This document shows, one piece after another, positions 33,537 to 42,314 of a DNA stretch of 64,000 nt. How positions within the stretch are numbered: the first letter of the stretch is position 1; each line of letters opens with the position of its first letter. Source of the DNA: UBA932 sp031548545. GTDB taxonomy: Bacteria > Bacteroidota > Bacteroidia > Bacteroidales > UBA932. A program made the position numbers and the translations under genes. Location: assembly GCA_031548545.1 (NCBI GenBank), contig JAVBQY010000014.1, positions 1-64,000 of the forward strand. Direction: 5' to 3'. The notes below the pieces were generated by a model, which did no database searches, was not told where the DNA came from, and saw only the letters and a program-made list of their open reading frames with translations.

Positions 33537-34070
33537 ATGAAATCAAATTTTCTAAAACATGCTGCTACTTACGGCCTTTATATCGGATTGGCGTTGATTG
33601 TCCTCTCTCTGGTTGATTATCTTTTGGGGTTTTATGGCCAAAACAAGCTGTTCGGATTATTGCAATATGCCGTAATGATCGGCGGTATTTTATGGGCGAC
33701 CATGCAATACCGGAATACGGAAGAAATGGGGGGCTATCTCAGTTATGGGCAGTCTTTGAGTTATGGGGTTATGCTGTCATTGTGCTTTGGTCTGGTATCA
33801 TCTATATTTGCCGTGCTGTTGATGACGGTGATTGATCCCGGTTATATGGAGAAACTGATGGATGTTTCGCGTGCGGCCCTTTTGGAAGAAGGTTCTCTGA
33901 CTGAGGAGCAGGTAGAAATGTCAATTACTATGATGGAAAAATTTACCGGTAATCCGCTTTTTGTTTTCTTTAGCGGTTTAATTGGCTCTGTGCTTATTGG
34001 AACGCTGGTGTCATTGGTTACAAGCATTTTTACAAAGAAGAACCGCCCAGGTATGCCCTTCGGCGCTTAG
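33537..34070 (+). CDS. DUF4199 membrane protein
   Basis: The 177 residues form four membrane segments: LYIGLALIVLSLVDYLLGF, AVMIGGILWATMQYRN, GVMLSLCFGLVSSIFAVLLM and the C-terminal FFSGLIGSVLIGTLVSLVTSIF. A soluble charged part lies between the third and fourth (DPGYMEKLMDV to MMEKFTGNP). This is the layout of DUF4199, found almost only in Bacteroidota and of unknown function. As in many relatives, it is followed directly by a DPM1-like glycosyltransferase gene (38 bases), so the two may work together at the membrane. Confidence 0.82.
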   Translation: MKSNFLKHAATYGLYIGLALIVLSLVDYLLGFYGQNKLFGLLQYAVMIGGILWATMQYRNTEEMGGYLSYGQSLSYGVMLSLCFGLVSSIFAVLLMTVIDPGYMEKLMDVSRAALLEEGSLTEEQVEMSITMMEKFTGNPLFVFFSGLIGSVLIGTLVSLVTSIFTKKNRPGMPFGA

Positions 34071-34107
34071 TCGCTTATATTTAACATATTATTCTTTTTT
34101 TTCTTTC

Positions 34108-35061
34108 ATGCTGAATATATCTGTTGTCATCCCTCTCTATAATGAGGAAGAGTCCCTGCCGGAGCTTATAGCCTGGATTGAGCGTGTGATGCGTGAAAAT
34201 GATTATACTTTCGAGGTGGTATTGGTTGACGATGGGAGCCGTGACGGCTCCTGGGAGGTCATACAGCAGTTGTCTGTCGCCAAAAAATATATCCGGGCTA
34301 TCCGTTTTCAGCGTAATTACGGAAAGTCTGCTGCGCTTTATTGCGGTTTTGAAGCTGCACAGGGCGATGTGGTGATTACGATGGACGCCGATTTGCAAGA
34401 TAGCCCCGACGAGCTCCCCGGCCTCTATAAGATGATTACCGAAAAAGGCTATGATCTGGTGTCGGGATGGAAAAAGAAACGTTACGATTCCACCCTGGCC
34501 AAAAATATTCCGTCCAAACTCTATAACTGGACCGCCCGCCGCATATCGGGTATCCGCCTGCATGATTTCAATTGCGGGTTAAAGGCGTATAAACGCAAGG
34601 TGGTTAAGAGTATAGAGGTATATGGTGAAATGCACCGGTATATCCCTATTTTAGCCAAGCAGGCGGGTTTTTCCAATATAGGCGAACAGGTGGTGCGGCA
34701 CCAGGCCCGCAAGTATGGCATTTCCAAATTCGGGCTCTCGCGCTTTGTCAACGGGTATCTTGATTTGCTGAGCGTGATGTTTGTCGGTAAATTTGGTAAG
34801 AAACCCATGCATATCTTCGGTCTGATTGGCTCGCTGATGTTTTTGGCCGGTTTAGGTATTTCCTTGTGGGTTATTGTAGAAAAGCTTTATGCACAGTCTC
34901 ATGGCTTGCCTTTCCGTGCGGCGACCGACCAGCCTTTATTTTATTTGGCCCTGGTGGCCCTGGTGATCGGCGTCCAGCTTTTTCTGGCGGGTTTTCTTGC
35001 CGAACTCGTTGCCCGCAATAGCACAGAACGCAATAAGTATTTGATAGACGATACCATTTGA
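34108..35061 (+). CDS. GT2 family glycosyltransferase, DPM1/GtrB-like
   Basis: The 317 residues hold a GT2 domain: ISVVIPLYNEEESLPELIAW, VLVDDGSRDGSWEVI, IRFQRNYGKSAALYCGFEAA, the DxD motif in TMDADLQDSPDELP, and DFNCGLKAYKRKV. Two membrane segments follow at the C-terminus (IFGLIGSLMFLAGLGISLWV; YLALVALVIGVQLFLAGFLA). Proteins of this shape move a sugar from a nucleotide donor to polyprenyl phosphate on the inner membrane. The acceptor path is not known here. The frame is open from 33982, but the ATG at 34108 begins the domain. The V-ATPase promoter follows 23 bases after the stop. Confidence 0.9.
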   Translation: MLNISVVIPLYNEEESLPELIAWIERVMRENDYTFEVVLVDDGSRDGSWEVIQQLSVAKKYIRAIRFQRNYGKSAALYCGFEAAQGDVVITMDADLQDSPDELPGLYKMITEKGYDLVSGWKKKRYDSTLAKNIPSKLYNWTARRISGIRLHDFNCGLKAYKRKVVKSIEVYGEMHRYIPILAKQAGFSNIGEQVVRHQARKYGISKFGLSRFVNGYLDLLSVMFVGKFGKKPMHIFGLIGSLMFLAGLGISLWVIVEKLYAQSHGLPFRAATDQPLFYLALVALVIGVQLFLAGFLAELVARNSTERNKYLIDDTI

Positions 35062-35084
35062 TTGTTGTTTAATACAATATTTTA

Positions 35085-35092
35085 TATATTTG
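35085..35092 (+). promoter_or_regulatory. promoter of the V-ATPase operon
   Basis: TATATTTG followed by C, with TTG at 35065-35067 (17-base spacer, slightly short). The atpE ATG lies 24 bases downstream. Confidence 0.65.
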
Positions 35093-35116
35093 CAGACTTA
35101 ATTCGTATTGAAAATT

Positions 35117-35728
35117 ATGCAGGATAAATTACAAGAGCTCACAGACAAACTGTATCAGGAAGGCCTGTCGAAAGGAAAGGCGGAGGGAGACCGCCTACTG
35201 GAAGCTGCCCGGAAGGAAGCGGACCAGATCATCGCTGCGGCTAAAGTTAGCGCCCGGCAGATAACGGAGGATGCGAAGAAGGCTGCCGCAGAGGCCAAGG
35301 CCAATGCCGACGGGGATATCACCCTTGCCGTTCGTCAGACTATGGCCACGGTAAAACAACAGTTGGAAAACCTGATTACAGCCAAATCCGTGGGCGCTCC
35401 GGCTACTGCAGCCATGAGTGATACCGGATTTTTGCAAGCCATCATTAAAACGGCGATAGAACGCTTTAACCCCAATGCCGCTACGATGCAACTGGAGGTG
35501 CTGTTACCTGCCGAACAGCAACAGGCCTTGCAGGCCTTTGTTACGGCGCAGGTGCAACAACAGCTTTCCGCCGGTGTGGAGTTTCGCTTTGACCGTGGAA
35601 TCAAGGCCGGATTTAAAATCGGCCCGGCCTCAGGCGGGTATCATATCAGTTTGACTGATAGTGATTTTGAAAATCTTTTTGCCGCCTCTTTGCGTCCGCA
35701 TGTCCGTACCTTGCTTTTTGGAAAGTAA
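35117..35728 (+). CDS. atpE: V-type ATP synthase subunit E
   Basis: The 203 residues start with a helical, Ala/Lys-rich stalk part (KLYQEGLSKGKAEGDRLL, AARKEADQIIAAAKVSARQI). A globular C-terminal domain follows (LQLEVLLPAEQQQALQAFV). It is the peripheral stalk subunit E of V/A-type ATPases. A TTG nine bases upstream is in frame, but the ATG at 35117 is the better start. It is the first gene of the operon E-DUF2764-A-B-D-I-K. A partner subunit G/H is not visible anywhere in the operon. Confidence 0.88.
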   Translation: MQDKLQELTDKLYQEGLSKGKAEGDRLLEAARKEADQIIAAAKVSARQITEDAKKAAAEAKANADGDITLAVRQTMATVKQQLENLITAKSVGAPATAAMSDTGFLQAIIKTAIERFNPNAATMQLEVLLPAEQQQALQAFVTAQVQQQLSAGVEFRFDRGIKAGFKIGPASGGYHISLTDSDFENLFAASLRPHVRTLLFGK

Positions 35729-35731
35729 TTG

Positions 35732-36325
35732 ATGGGCCGCCTCTATCCATATTTGACAGCCGGATTACCGGAACTTTCCCTGCAGGCGGAAGTGAAGGGC
35801 TTTGACTACGCCCGGCTTTGCGAAGAAATACGCTTGCAGCTTAATGTGCAGGATGCAAGATATTTGCGACTTCTGCTGATGGGCCTGGATCCCTTATCGC
35901 AAACGCCGTATTTATATGTGCATGCTGCCAAAAGCAAATGCCGTTTTATACGGGAATACTTTGCTTTCGACCGTGTGCTGCGTAATGCGCAGGCGCAAGC
36001 CGCTGCAGCTAAGATGGGCGTGGAGTACCATGACTATCTGGTGGGGGACGCGGATCCTGACGGCGTGTCCGAAGCGGTGAAGCAGGTTATGGCTTCAACG
36101 GATATTTTAGAACGCGAAAAGAACATAGATGGCTTGCGTTGGAATAAGGCAAGCGATATTACTATATTTAATTACATAGATATTGACGCCCTGCTGGCTT
36201 TTGTATTGAAAGCCGCTATCGTTGACCGGTGGATGAATCTGGACAAGGCCAAAGGGGAGGAACTATTCAAAGCTCTGGTGACGGAAGTCAGGGGTACTTT
36301 TGATATAAGAAAAACTACAGTATGA
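35732..36325 (+). CDS. DUF2764 protein of the V-ATPase operon
   Basis: The 197 residues begin GRLYPYLTAGLPELSLQ, the usual DUF2764 start, and contain CRFIREYFAFDRVLRNAQAQ and EREKNIDGLRWNKASDITIF. The gene is always found between the E and A subunit genes in Bacteroidota, Chlamydiae and Spirochaetes, where other operons have subunits C and F. Its helical make-up and the closing RWMNLDKAKGEELFKALV are compatible with a stand-in for the central-axle socket subunit C, but no activity is shown. It starts three bases after atpE (TTG at 35729 is possible too) and overlaps atpA by four bases. Confidence 0.88.
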   Translation: MGRLYPYLTAGLPELSLQAEVKGFDYARLCEEIRLQLNVQDARYLRLLLMGLDPLSQTPYLYVHAAKSKCRFIREYFAFDRVLRNAQAQAAAAKMGVEYHDYLVGDADPDGVSEAVKQVMASTDILEREKNIDGLRWNKASDITIFNYIDIDALLAFVLKAAIVDRWMNLDKAKGEELFKALVTEVRGTFDIRKTTV

Positions 36326-38076
36326 CAAAAACAACAGGACAGGTAGCCGGTATTATTGCCAACCTTGTAACGGTGCAGGTAAACGGGCCTGTGGCGCAGA
36401 ATGAAATTTGTTTTATCCGGCTCGGTGATACGCGGCTGATGGCCGAAGTGATTAAGGTGTCAGGAGACAAGGCCTTTGTGCAGGTGTTTGAAAGTTCCCG
36501 CGGGCTGCATGTAGGCTGCGAGGTGGAATTTGAGCAACACATGCTGGAGGTAACGTTGGGACCCGGTATCCTTTCGCGTAACTATGACGGCTTGCAGAAT
36601 AACCTGGAGACCATGACCGGTGTTTTTCTTCAGCGCGGAGAGTATACCGCACCGCTGGACAACACCGTGAAATTTGCATTTACCCCCCTGGCTAAGGTGG
36701 GTGATACCGTACAGGCCGCTGACTGGTTGGGTGAGGTGAAGGAAGGCTGGTTGCCGCACAAAATCATGGTGCCTTTTGCCTTTGAAGGAAACTTTACACT
36801 GAAGTGGCTGGCCGCTGCCGGAGAGTATACCATAGATGAAAAAATTGCAGTGCTTACAGCCCCGGACGGTTCCGAGCGTGAGGTGACCATGACGCAAAAA
36901 TGGCCGGCTAAGCGCGCTATTACGGCATATAAAGAGAAACCCCGCCCCACCCGTGTGATGGAAACCGGTGTGCGGGTTATTGATACCTTCAACCCCATTG
37001 CCGAAGGGGGAACCGGCTTTATCCCCGGTCCGTTCGGCTGTGGTAAAACGGTGCTGCAGCACTCCCTGGCCAAACAGGCCGAGGCCGATGTGATCATTAT
37101 GGCAGCTTGTGGGGAACGTGCGAACGAGGTGGTGGAAATCTTCACCGAGTTTCCGGAACTGGAAGACCCCCGTACCGGCCGTAAATTAATGGAGCGTACC
37201 ACTATTATCTGTAATACGTCCAATATGCCCGTGGCCGCCCGTGAAGCGTCTGTGTATACGGCCATGACTATCGGTGAATACTACCGCGCCATGGGCTTGC
37301 GTGTCCTCTTACTGGCAGACTCTACCTCCCGTTGGGCGCAGGCGCTCCGCGAAATGAGTAACCGCCTGGAAGAACTGCCCGGGGCAGACGCTTTCCCTAT
37401 GGACCTTTCGGCTATTATCTCGAATTTCTATGCCCGTGCGGGCTTTGTATACCTGAATAACGGAGAAACAGGCTCGGTAACCTTCATCGGAACCGTATCG
37501 CCGGCCGGCGGTAACCTGAAAGAACCGGTTACGGAAAGTACGAAGAAAGCCGCCCGCTGTTTCTACGCCCTGGTGCAAAGCCGTGCGGACAGCAAGCGTT
37601 ATCCGGCCATTGACCCCCTGGAGAGTTATTCCAAATACCTCGAATATCCGGAAATTATTAGCTATCTGGACGGTAAAATCGCACCGGGATGGGTAGCCCT
37701 GGTGAACGAAGCCCGCAATATTGTGCTTCGCGGTAAAGAGGCGTATGAGCAGATCAACATTCTGGGTGATGACGGGGTGCCGATGGACTACCATGTGCGT
37801 TACTGGAAATCGGAACTGATCGACTTTATTCTCCTGCAGCAGGACGCCTTTGACAAAACCGATATGTCTACCCCGCTGAAACGGCAGGAGTATATGCTGA
37901 ATAAGATCATGGCCATTTGCCGCCATAATCCGTTGTTTGATAACTTTGAGCACTGCGCTGCATTTTACAAGGATGTGATCAACGTGTGCAGGCAGATGAA
38001 CTATGCGGAATATGAAAGCCCTGCTTTCAAACAACACGAACAGCGCCTGGAAGACCTCTTGCACAAGACCCGGTAA
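36322..38076 (+). CDS. atpA: V-type ATP synthase catalytic subunit A
   Basis: The 584 residues contain the P-loop GPFGCGKTVLQHSLAK near residue 235 (a Cys where most relatives have Ala or Ser). Further blocks are the catalytic Glu region AACGERANEVVEIF, LADSTSRWAQALREMSNRLEELPGADAFP (key part DSTSRWAQALREMS) and the bulge segment of A-type subunits in residues 110-190. It binds and turns over ATP in the head of the enzyme. Normal length for the family. It overlaps the DUF2764 gene by ATGA. The direction (ATP use to pump ions or ATP synthesis) is not decided by sequence. Confidence 0.97.
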   Translation: MTKTTGQVAGIIANLVTVQVNGPVAQNEICFIRLGDTRLMAEVIKVSGDKAFVQVFESSRGLHVGCEVEFEQHMLEVTLGPGILSRNYDGLQNNLETMTGVFLQRGEYTAPLDNTVKFAFTPLAKVGDTVQAADWLGEVKEGWLPHKIMVPFAFEGNFTLKWLAAAGEYTIDEKIAVLTAPDGSEREVTMTQKWPAKRAITAYKEKPRPTRVMETGVRVIDTFNPIAEGGTGFIPGPFGCGKTVLQHSLAKQAEADVIIMAACGERANEVVEIFTEFPELEDPRTGRKLMERTTIICNTSNMPVAAREASVYTAMTIGEYYRAMGLRVLLLADSTSRWAQALREMSNRLEELPGADAFPMDLSAIISNFYARAGFVYLNNGETGSVTFIGTVSPAGGNLKEPVTESTKKAARCFYALVQSRADSKRYPAIDPLESYSKYLEYPEIISYLDGKIAPGWVALVNEARNIVLRGKEAYEQINILGDDGVPMDYHVRYWKSELIDFILLQQDAFDKTDMSTPLKRQEYMLNKIMAICRHNPLFDNFEHCAAFYKDVINVCRQMNYAEYESPAFKQHEQRLEDLLHKTR

Positions 38077-38115
38077 GTTTTAATCTTGAATCTTTAAATA
38101 TTTGAATTTTTACAT

Positions 38116-39435
38116 ATGGCCAAGGCATTTCAACGTATATATACTAAACTCGAAGGCATAACCAAAGCTACCGTATCCTTGCGCGCCCAAGGCGTAGTGG
38201 CCGATGAACTGGCTACCGTCGACGGACGGCTGGCGCAGGTCGTGAAGATTAACGGCGACCTGATCACCCTGCAGATTTTTGCCGGTACCGAAGGGATTCC
38301 TACCAATGCCGAAGTGGTTTTCCAAGGAGAACCGCCCGTGCTGAATGTGAGCGAAGACCTGGCCGGCCGCTTTTTCAACGCCTATGGTAACCCGATTGAC
38401 GGCGGTCCGGCGGTGGAAGGTGAACGTAGAGAGATCGGCGGCCCGTCAGTGAATCCTTTTCGCCGTAAGCAGCCTTCGCAGTTGATTGCAACGGGGATTG
38501 CCGGTATCGACCTGAACAATACCCTGGTGTCCGGTCAGAAGATTCCTTTCTTTGCAGACCCGGATCAACCGTATAACCAAGTGATGGCCATGGTGGCCCT
38601 GCGCGCCAAGGTGGACAAGATCATCCTCGGCGGGATGGGGCTGAGTAATGACGATTACCTTTATTTCAAGCAGGTGTTTGAGAACGCCGGCGCCCTCGGG
38701 CGTATCATCAGTTTTGTGAATACGACCGAACAACCTCCGGTAGAACGCTTGTTGGTGCCTGATATGGCCCTTACGGCCGCCGAATATTTTGCCGTGGATA
38801 AAAATGAGAAAGTGCTGGTATTGTTGACGGACATGACGCTCTATGCCGACGCCTTGAGTATCGTGAGTAACCGTATGGACCAGATCCCCTCTAAAGATTC
38901 CATGCCGGGGTCTTTGTACAGCGATCTGGCCAAGATTTATGAGAAAGCGGTGCAGTTGCCCGACGGCGGTTCCATCACCATTATAGCCGTCACCACGCTC
39001 AACGGCGGAGACATTACCCACGCCATTCCCGATAATACCGGGTATATTACCGAAGGGCAGCTCTTCCTGCGTACCGATAGTGATACGGGTAAGGTGATCG
39101 TGGATCCTTTCCGTTCGCTTTCGCGTTTGAAACAATTGGTAATTGGGAAGGAAACCCGTAAAGACCACGCCCAGGTGATGAATGCCGCCGTGCGTCTGTA
39201 TGCCGATGCGGCCAATGCCAAAACCAAGCTGGAAAACGGCTTTGATTTGAGTGACTATGACCAGCGCGCCCTTGACTTTGCCAAGGATTATGCGCGGGAT
39301 ATCCTGGCTATTGATATCAATATCGATACTACGGAAATGTTAGACCGTACCTGGAAACTCTTTGCCAACTATTTCTCCAAGGCGGAAACCGCCATCAAAC
39401 AGGAAATTATTGACCAATACTGGCCCCAACAATAA
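38116..39435 (+). CDS. atpB: V-type ATP synthase regulatory subunit B
   Basis: The 439 residues show the B-subunit start (YTKLEGITKATVSLRAQGVV), FNAYGNPIDGGP and the nucleotide-site remnant GQKIPFFADPDQPYNQ, which lacks a P-loop as in all B subunits. DMTLYADALSIVSNRMDQIPSKDSMPGSLYSDLAKIYEKA follows (key part PGSLYSDLAKIYEKA). It alternates with A in the head ring. It ends in a one-base overlap with subunit D (TAATG). Confidence 0.96.
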   Translation: MAKAFQRIYTKLEGITKATVSLRAQGVVADELATVDGRLAQVVKINGDLITLQIFAGTEGIPTNAEVVFQGEPPVLNVSEDLAGRFFNAYGNPIDGGPAVEGERREIGGPSVNPFRRKQPSQLIATGIAGIDLNNTLVSGQKIPFFADPDQPYNQVMAMVALRAKVDKIILGGMGLSNDDYLYFKQVFENAGALGRIISFVNTTEQPPVERLLVPDMALTAAEYFAVDKNEKVLVLLTDMTLYADALSIVSNRMDQIPSKDSMPGSLYSDLAKIYEKAVQLPDGGSITIIAVTTLNGGDITHAIPDNTGYITEGQLFLRTDSDTGKVIVDPFRSLSRLKQLVIGKETRKDHAQVMNAAVRLYADAANAKTKLENGFDLSDYDQRALDFAKDYARDILAIDINIDTTEMLDRTWKLFANYFSKAETAIKQEIIDQYWPQQ

Positions 39436-40034
39436 TGGCGATTAAGTATCAACTGAATAAAACCTCTCTCAACGACCTTGAAAAGCAACTCAAGGTGCGG
39501 GTGAAGGCATTGCCTACCTTGAAAAACAAGGAGTCGGCGCTGCGCTTAGAGGTGAAACGCGCCAAACAACAGGCGGAAGACCTGCTGAAGGCCCTGGATG
39601 AGAAGATGAAGACCTATGACTATATGGCCGGGTTGTGGAATGAGTTTAAGCCCGGGTTGATCGCCGTGCGTGATGTGGAACTGGAGGTGGCTAAGATTGC
39701 CGGCGTGCGGGTGCCCGTATTGAAGAACGTATTGTTCGATGTGAAGCCTTACAACTTATTCCGTCATCCGCTCTGGCTGGCCGACGGGGTGCAGATTCTG
39801 AAAGATTTGGCGCAGATAGGCATTGAAAGCGAATTTTATGTGGAAAAAATGCACCTGCTTGACCATGTGCGTAAAAAAACCACACAAAAGGTAAATCTTT
39901 ACGAGAAAGTTCAGATTCCCGGTTATCAGCAGGCTATCCTGAAGATAAAACGCTATATGGAAGATGAGGAAAATCTTTCCAAAGCCGGGCAGAAGATAGT
40001 AAAACAACGTCAACAAGAGGAGGCCGCCGCATGA
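39435..40034 (+). CDS. atpD: V-type ATP synthase central axle subunit D
   Basis: The 199 residues form two long helices with a short middle part, as in subunit D: NKTSLNDLEKQLKVRVKALP and LKNKESALRLEVKRAKQQAE at the front, and YQQAILKIKRYMEDEENLSKAGQKIVKQRQQ at the end (key part IKRYMEDEENLSKAGQKIVK). It is the rotating axle. Its usual partner, subunit F, is not encoded nearby. Starts on the atpB stop and overlaps atpI by four bases. Confidence 0.93.
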   Translation: MAIKYQLNKTSLNDLEKQLKVRVKALPTLKNKESALRLEVKRAKQQAEDLLKALDEKMKTYDYMAGLWNEFKPGLIAVRDVELEVAKIAGVRVPVLKNVLFDVKPYNLFRHPLWLADGVQILKDLAQIGIESEFYVEKMHLLDHVRKKTTQKVNLYEKVQIPGYQQAILKIKRYMEDEENLSKAGQKIVKQRQQEEAAA

Positions 40035-41794
40035 TTGTTTCAATGACAAAATATGAGATGCTGCTTTACCACGCCGACCTTCCGGCGCTGCTGGAAGGGA
40101 TGCAGGAACTCGGTATTGTTGATATACAGCGCAGCGCCCGTCCGGTGGACGAAGCCTCTGTCCGCCTGATGGAGGAGATAAGCCGTTATACGGCAGCGCT
40201 CAAGCACTTGGATAAGGTGAAAGCGGATATTCCTTCACCGGCAGTTACTTCGGATGAGGCCGCCCATATTGTGGAACGTACGGAAGAGTTGGTGGAAGAG
40301 CGGGCTCAATTACGTAGCCGCGCCGCCGTATTAAGACTGGAGGTCGAGGTTTCCCGCCCTTGGGGCAATTGGGGGACCCGTCCTATTGAACAGTTGAAAC
40401 AACTGTCCGTTACGCCGCATTTCTATAGCTGTAAAGAAAAGGCGTATAAGCCGGAGTGGGAGCAGGAATATATCCTGAAGGAAGTGAGCAGGATGAATGG
40501 CATGGTGTATTTTGTCGTGCTGGAACAAGCCGGTGCGCCCTATGCTTTTCCTTTGGCGGAGGCCAAACTGCCCATGGCATCGGTTGATGTGCTGGAAGCA
40601 GAACTTGAAAATATAGCTGTCCGGCTCCAGGCCATTGAGCGTCACCTGCAGGGTTATGCTTTGCAGAAAGAAACAGTAGAGGATTCTCGCCGGTTGCTGT
40701 TATCGCAGCTGGATATTTACCTTGCAGGCAAGGCTTCCCGCGCCGAGGCGGAAAATATGCTGACCGTACTTAGCGCTTTCGTCCCGGAGGAACAGCAGCG
40801 CACCCTGACAAATTTTTTGGACAGCCAGCAAGTTATTTACCTGAGCGCCCCGGCTGTTATAGAAGATAATCCGCCGGTACAACTGAAAAATAACAGGTTT
40901 GCAAGACTCTTTGAACCGGTCGGCAGCATGTTTATGCCGCCGCGTTATGATGAGTTGGACGTAACCGCTTATTTTTCTCCTTTCTATATGCTGTTTTTCG
41001 GCCTTTGTCTGGGAGATATGGGCTATGGTCTGCTGCTTATCCTGTGTGGCGGACTGGCAAAACTTAAATTCCCGAAGATGAAGCCGCTGTTATCGCTGGT
41101 ACAGTTGTTGGGTTTGGGAAGTACCATCATGCCCTTGACAACCGGAGCGTTCTTCGGGATGAAGCTGGGAGAACTGTTCCACATTGAAGGCGTATTTCTT
41201 GACGACCTTCAGATGTTCTGGCTGGCCATTGCCTTTGGCGCCATACAGATCATTTATGCAAAAATTATCCATGCCATAGATAGCATAAAACGCTTAGGCT
41301 TTCAACATGGCCTTGACCATTTGGGCTGGGCTTTGCTGATGATTGACGGTGGTTTGCTGGTGGCCTCCTCGTTCCTGGGAATGGCGATTCCGCCGGTAGT
41401 GATGACGGTTTTGCTCTATTTGAGCCTGGCTTTAATCGTCTTCTTTACCAATAAGTCTGGGAATATCTTTGTACGCGTGGGTAAGGGGCTTGCTTCGTTC
41501 TATGATGTAACGGGCATATTTGGCGACTTATTGTCATACATCCGTCTGTTCGGTCTGGGTACGGCCGGCGGTATACTTGGTTTTGTGGTGAATACCGTGG
41601 GGGCTATGATCTGGGAGATGCCTTATGTCGGTTGGTTGTTTGGTGGGATTATGTTCGTGGTCGGGCATATTGCCGTATTGGCCCTGGGCGCCCTGGGCGC
41701 TTTTGTCCACCCTATGCGTCTGACCTTCGTGGAATTTTATAAAAATGTGGGATTTGTTGGTGGCGGCCGTATATACAAGCCGCTGAGGAAATAA
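40031..41794 (+). CDS. atpI: V-type ATP synthase subunit I (a-subunit)
   Basis: The 587 residues combine a soluble N-terminal half with coiled coils (about 1-310) and a membrane half with about seven segments (FSPFYMLFFGLCLGDMGYGL begins it). Family motifs at the ion path are present: FGDLLSYIRLFGLGTAGGI with the essential Arg, and GHIAVLALGALGAFVHPMRL. It holds the two half-channels against the c-ring. Somewhat shorter than the E. hirae protein (about 660). The start overlaps atpD by ATGA; a second ATG four codons in is possible. Confidence 0.95.
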   Translation: MIVSMTKYEMLLYHADLPALLEGMQELGIVDIQRSARPVDEASVRLMEEISRYTAALKHLDKVKADIPSPAVTSDEAAHIVERTEELVEERAQLRSRAAVLRLEVEVSRPWGNWGTRPIEQLKQLSVTPHFYSCKEKAYKPEWEQEYILKEVSRMNGMVYFVVLEQAGAPYAFPLAEAKLPMASVDVLEAELENIAVRLQAIERHLQGYALQKETVEDSRRLLLSQLDIYLAGKASRAEAENMLTVLSAFVPEEQQRTLTNFLDSQQVIYLSAPAVIEDNPPVQLKNNRFARLFEPVGSMFMPPRYDELDVTAYFSPFYMLFFGLCLGDMGYGLLLILCGGLAKLKFPKMKPLLSLVQLLGLGSTIMPLTTGAFFGMKLGELFHIEGVFLDDLQMFWLAIAFGAIQIIYAKIIHAIDSIKRLGFQHGLDHLGWALLMIDGGLLVASSFLGMAIPPVVMTVLLYLSLALIVFFTNKSGNIFVRVGKGLASFYDVTGIFGDLLSYIRLFGLGTAGGILGFVVNTVGAMIWEMPYVGWLFGGIMFVVGHIAVLALGALGAFVHPMRLTFVEFYKNVGFVGGGRIYKPLRK

Positions 41795-41834
41795 AGTCAT
41801 TTAAATAATAAGAAATAAAAATTTAAAAAATAAT

Positions 41835-42311
41835 ATGATTATGGAAAATTTGGGTACTCTTTCGTTTATGCTGGCTATGGTTGGCCTTGTGGTAATGTTG
41901 GCAATGACCTGCGTGGGCAGTTCTATTGGTGTAACACAGGCCGGTAACGCCCTGGTGGGCGGATTGAAGAAAAATCCGGATATGTTTGGTAAGGGTTTGA
42001 TTCTTTGTGCCTTGCCTTCTACTCAGGGCTTGTATGGTTTTGCCGCCTTCTTCCTCTTCTTGCTGAAGTTATCGGCCATGACTTCTTTGACACTGATGCA
42101 GGGCGTATTGATCTTTGTATCGGGTATGTCCCTGGGTATTGCCGGTTATATTTCGGCTACCTGGCAGGCGAAATTGATTTGCAATGGCGTGGTAGAGATG
42201 AGTAACGGACAGGAAGTGTTTGGTCAGACCCTGATTTTGGTGGTGTTTCCGGAGTTGTACGCGATCCTGACCTTTGCCGCGGCCTTCCTTGTTTGGATCT
42301 TCTGTTTGTAA
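41835..42311 (+). CDS. atpK: V-type ATP synthase c-ring subunit K
   Basis: The 158 residues form four membrane helices, that is, two fused hairpins. Only the second hairpin has the ion carboxylate (Glu140, FPELYAI). The residues that bind Na+ in the Enterococcus NtpK ring have equals here: Leu60, Thr63 and Gln64 (ALPSTQGLYGF), Gln111 (TWQAK) and Glu140. The Gln111-Glu140 spacing is the same as in NtpK from memory. Proton-driven rings usually lack this set, so I infer a Na+ ring. It closes the operon, 40 bases after atpI, and the mutase gene follows at 4 bases. Confidence 0.95.
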   Translation: MIMENLGTLSFMLAMVGLVVMLAMTCVGSSIGVTQAGNALVGGLKKNPDMFGKGLILCALPSTQGLYGFAAFFLFLLKLSAMTSLTLMQGVLIFVSGMSLGIAGYISATWQAKLICNGVVEMSNGQEVFGQTLILVVFPELYAILTFAAAFLVWIFCL

Positions 42312-42314
42312 ATT

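Noticed and set aside
38446..39168. 240-codon antisense frame over atpB
   Set aside because: His- and Gly-rich shadow of the real gene; similar shadows lie over atpA and the TPR glycosyltransferase-like gene.
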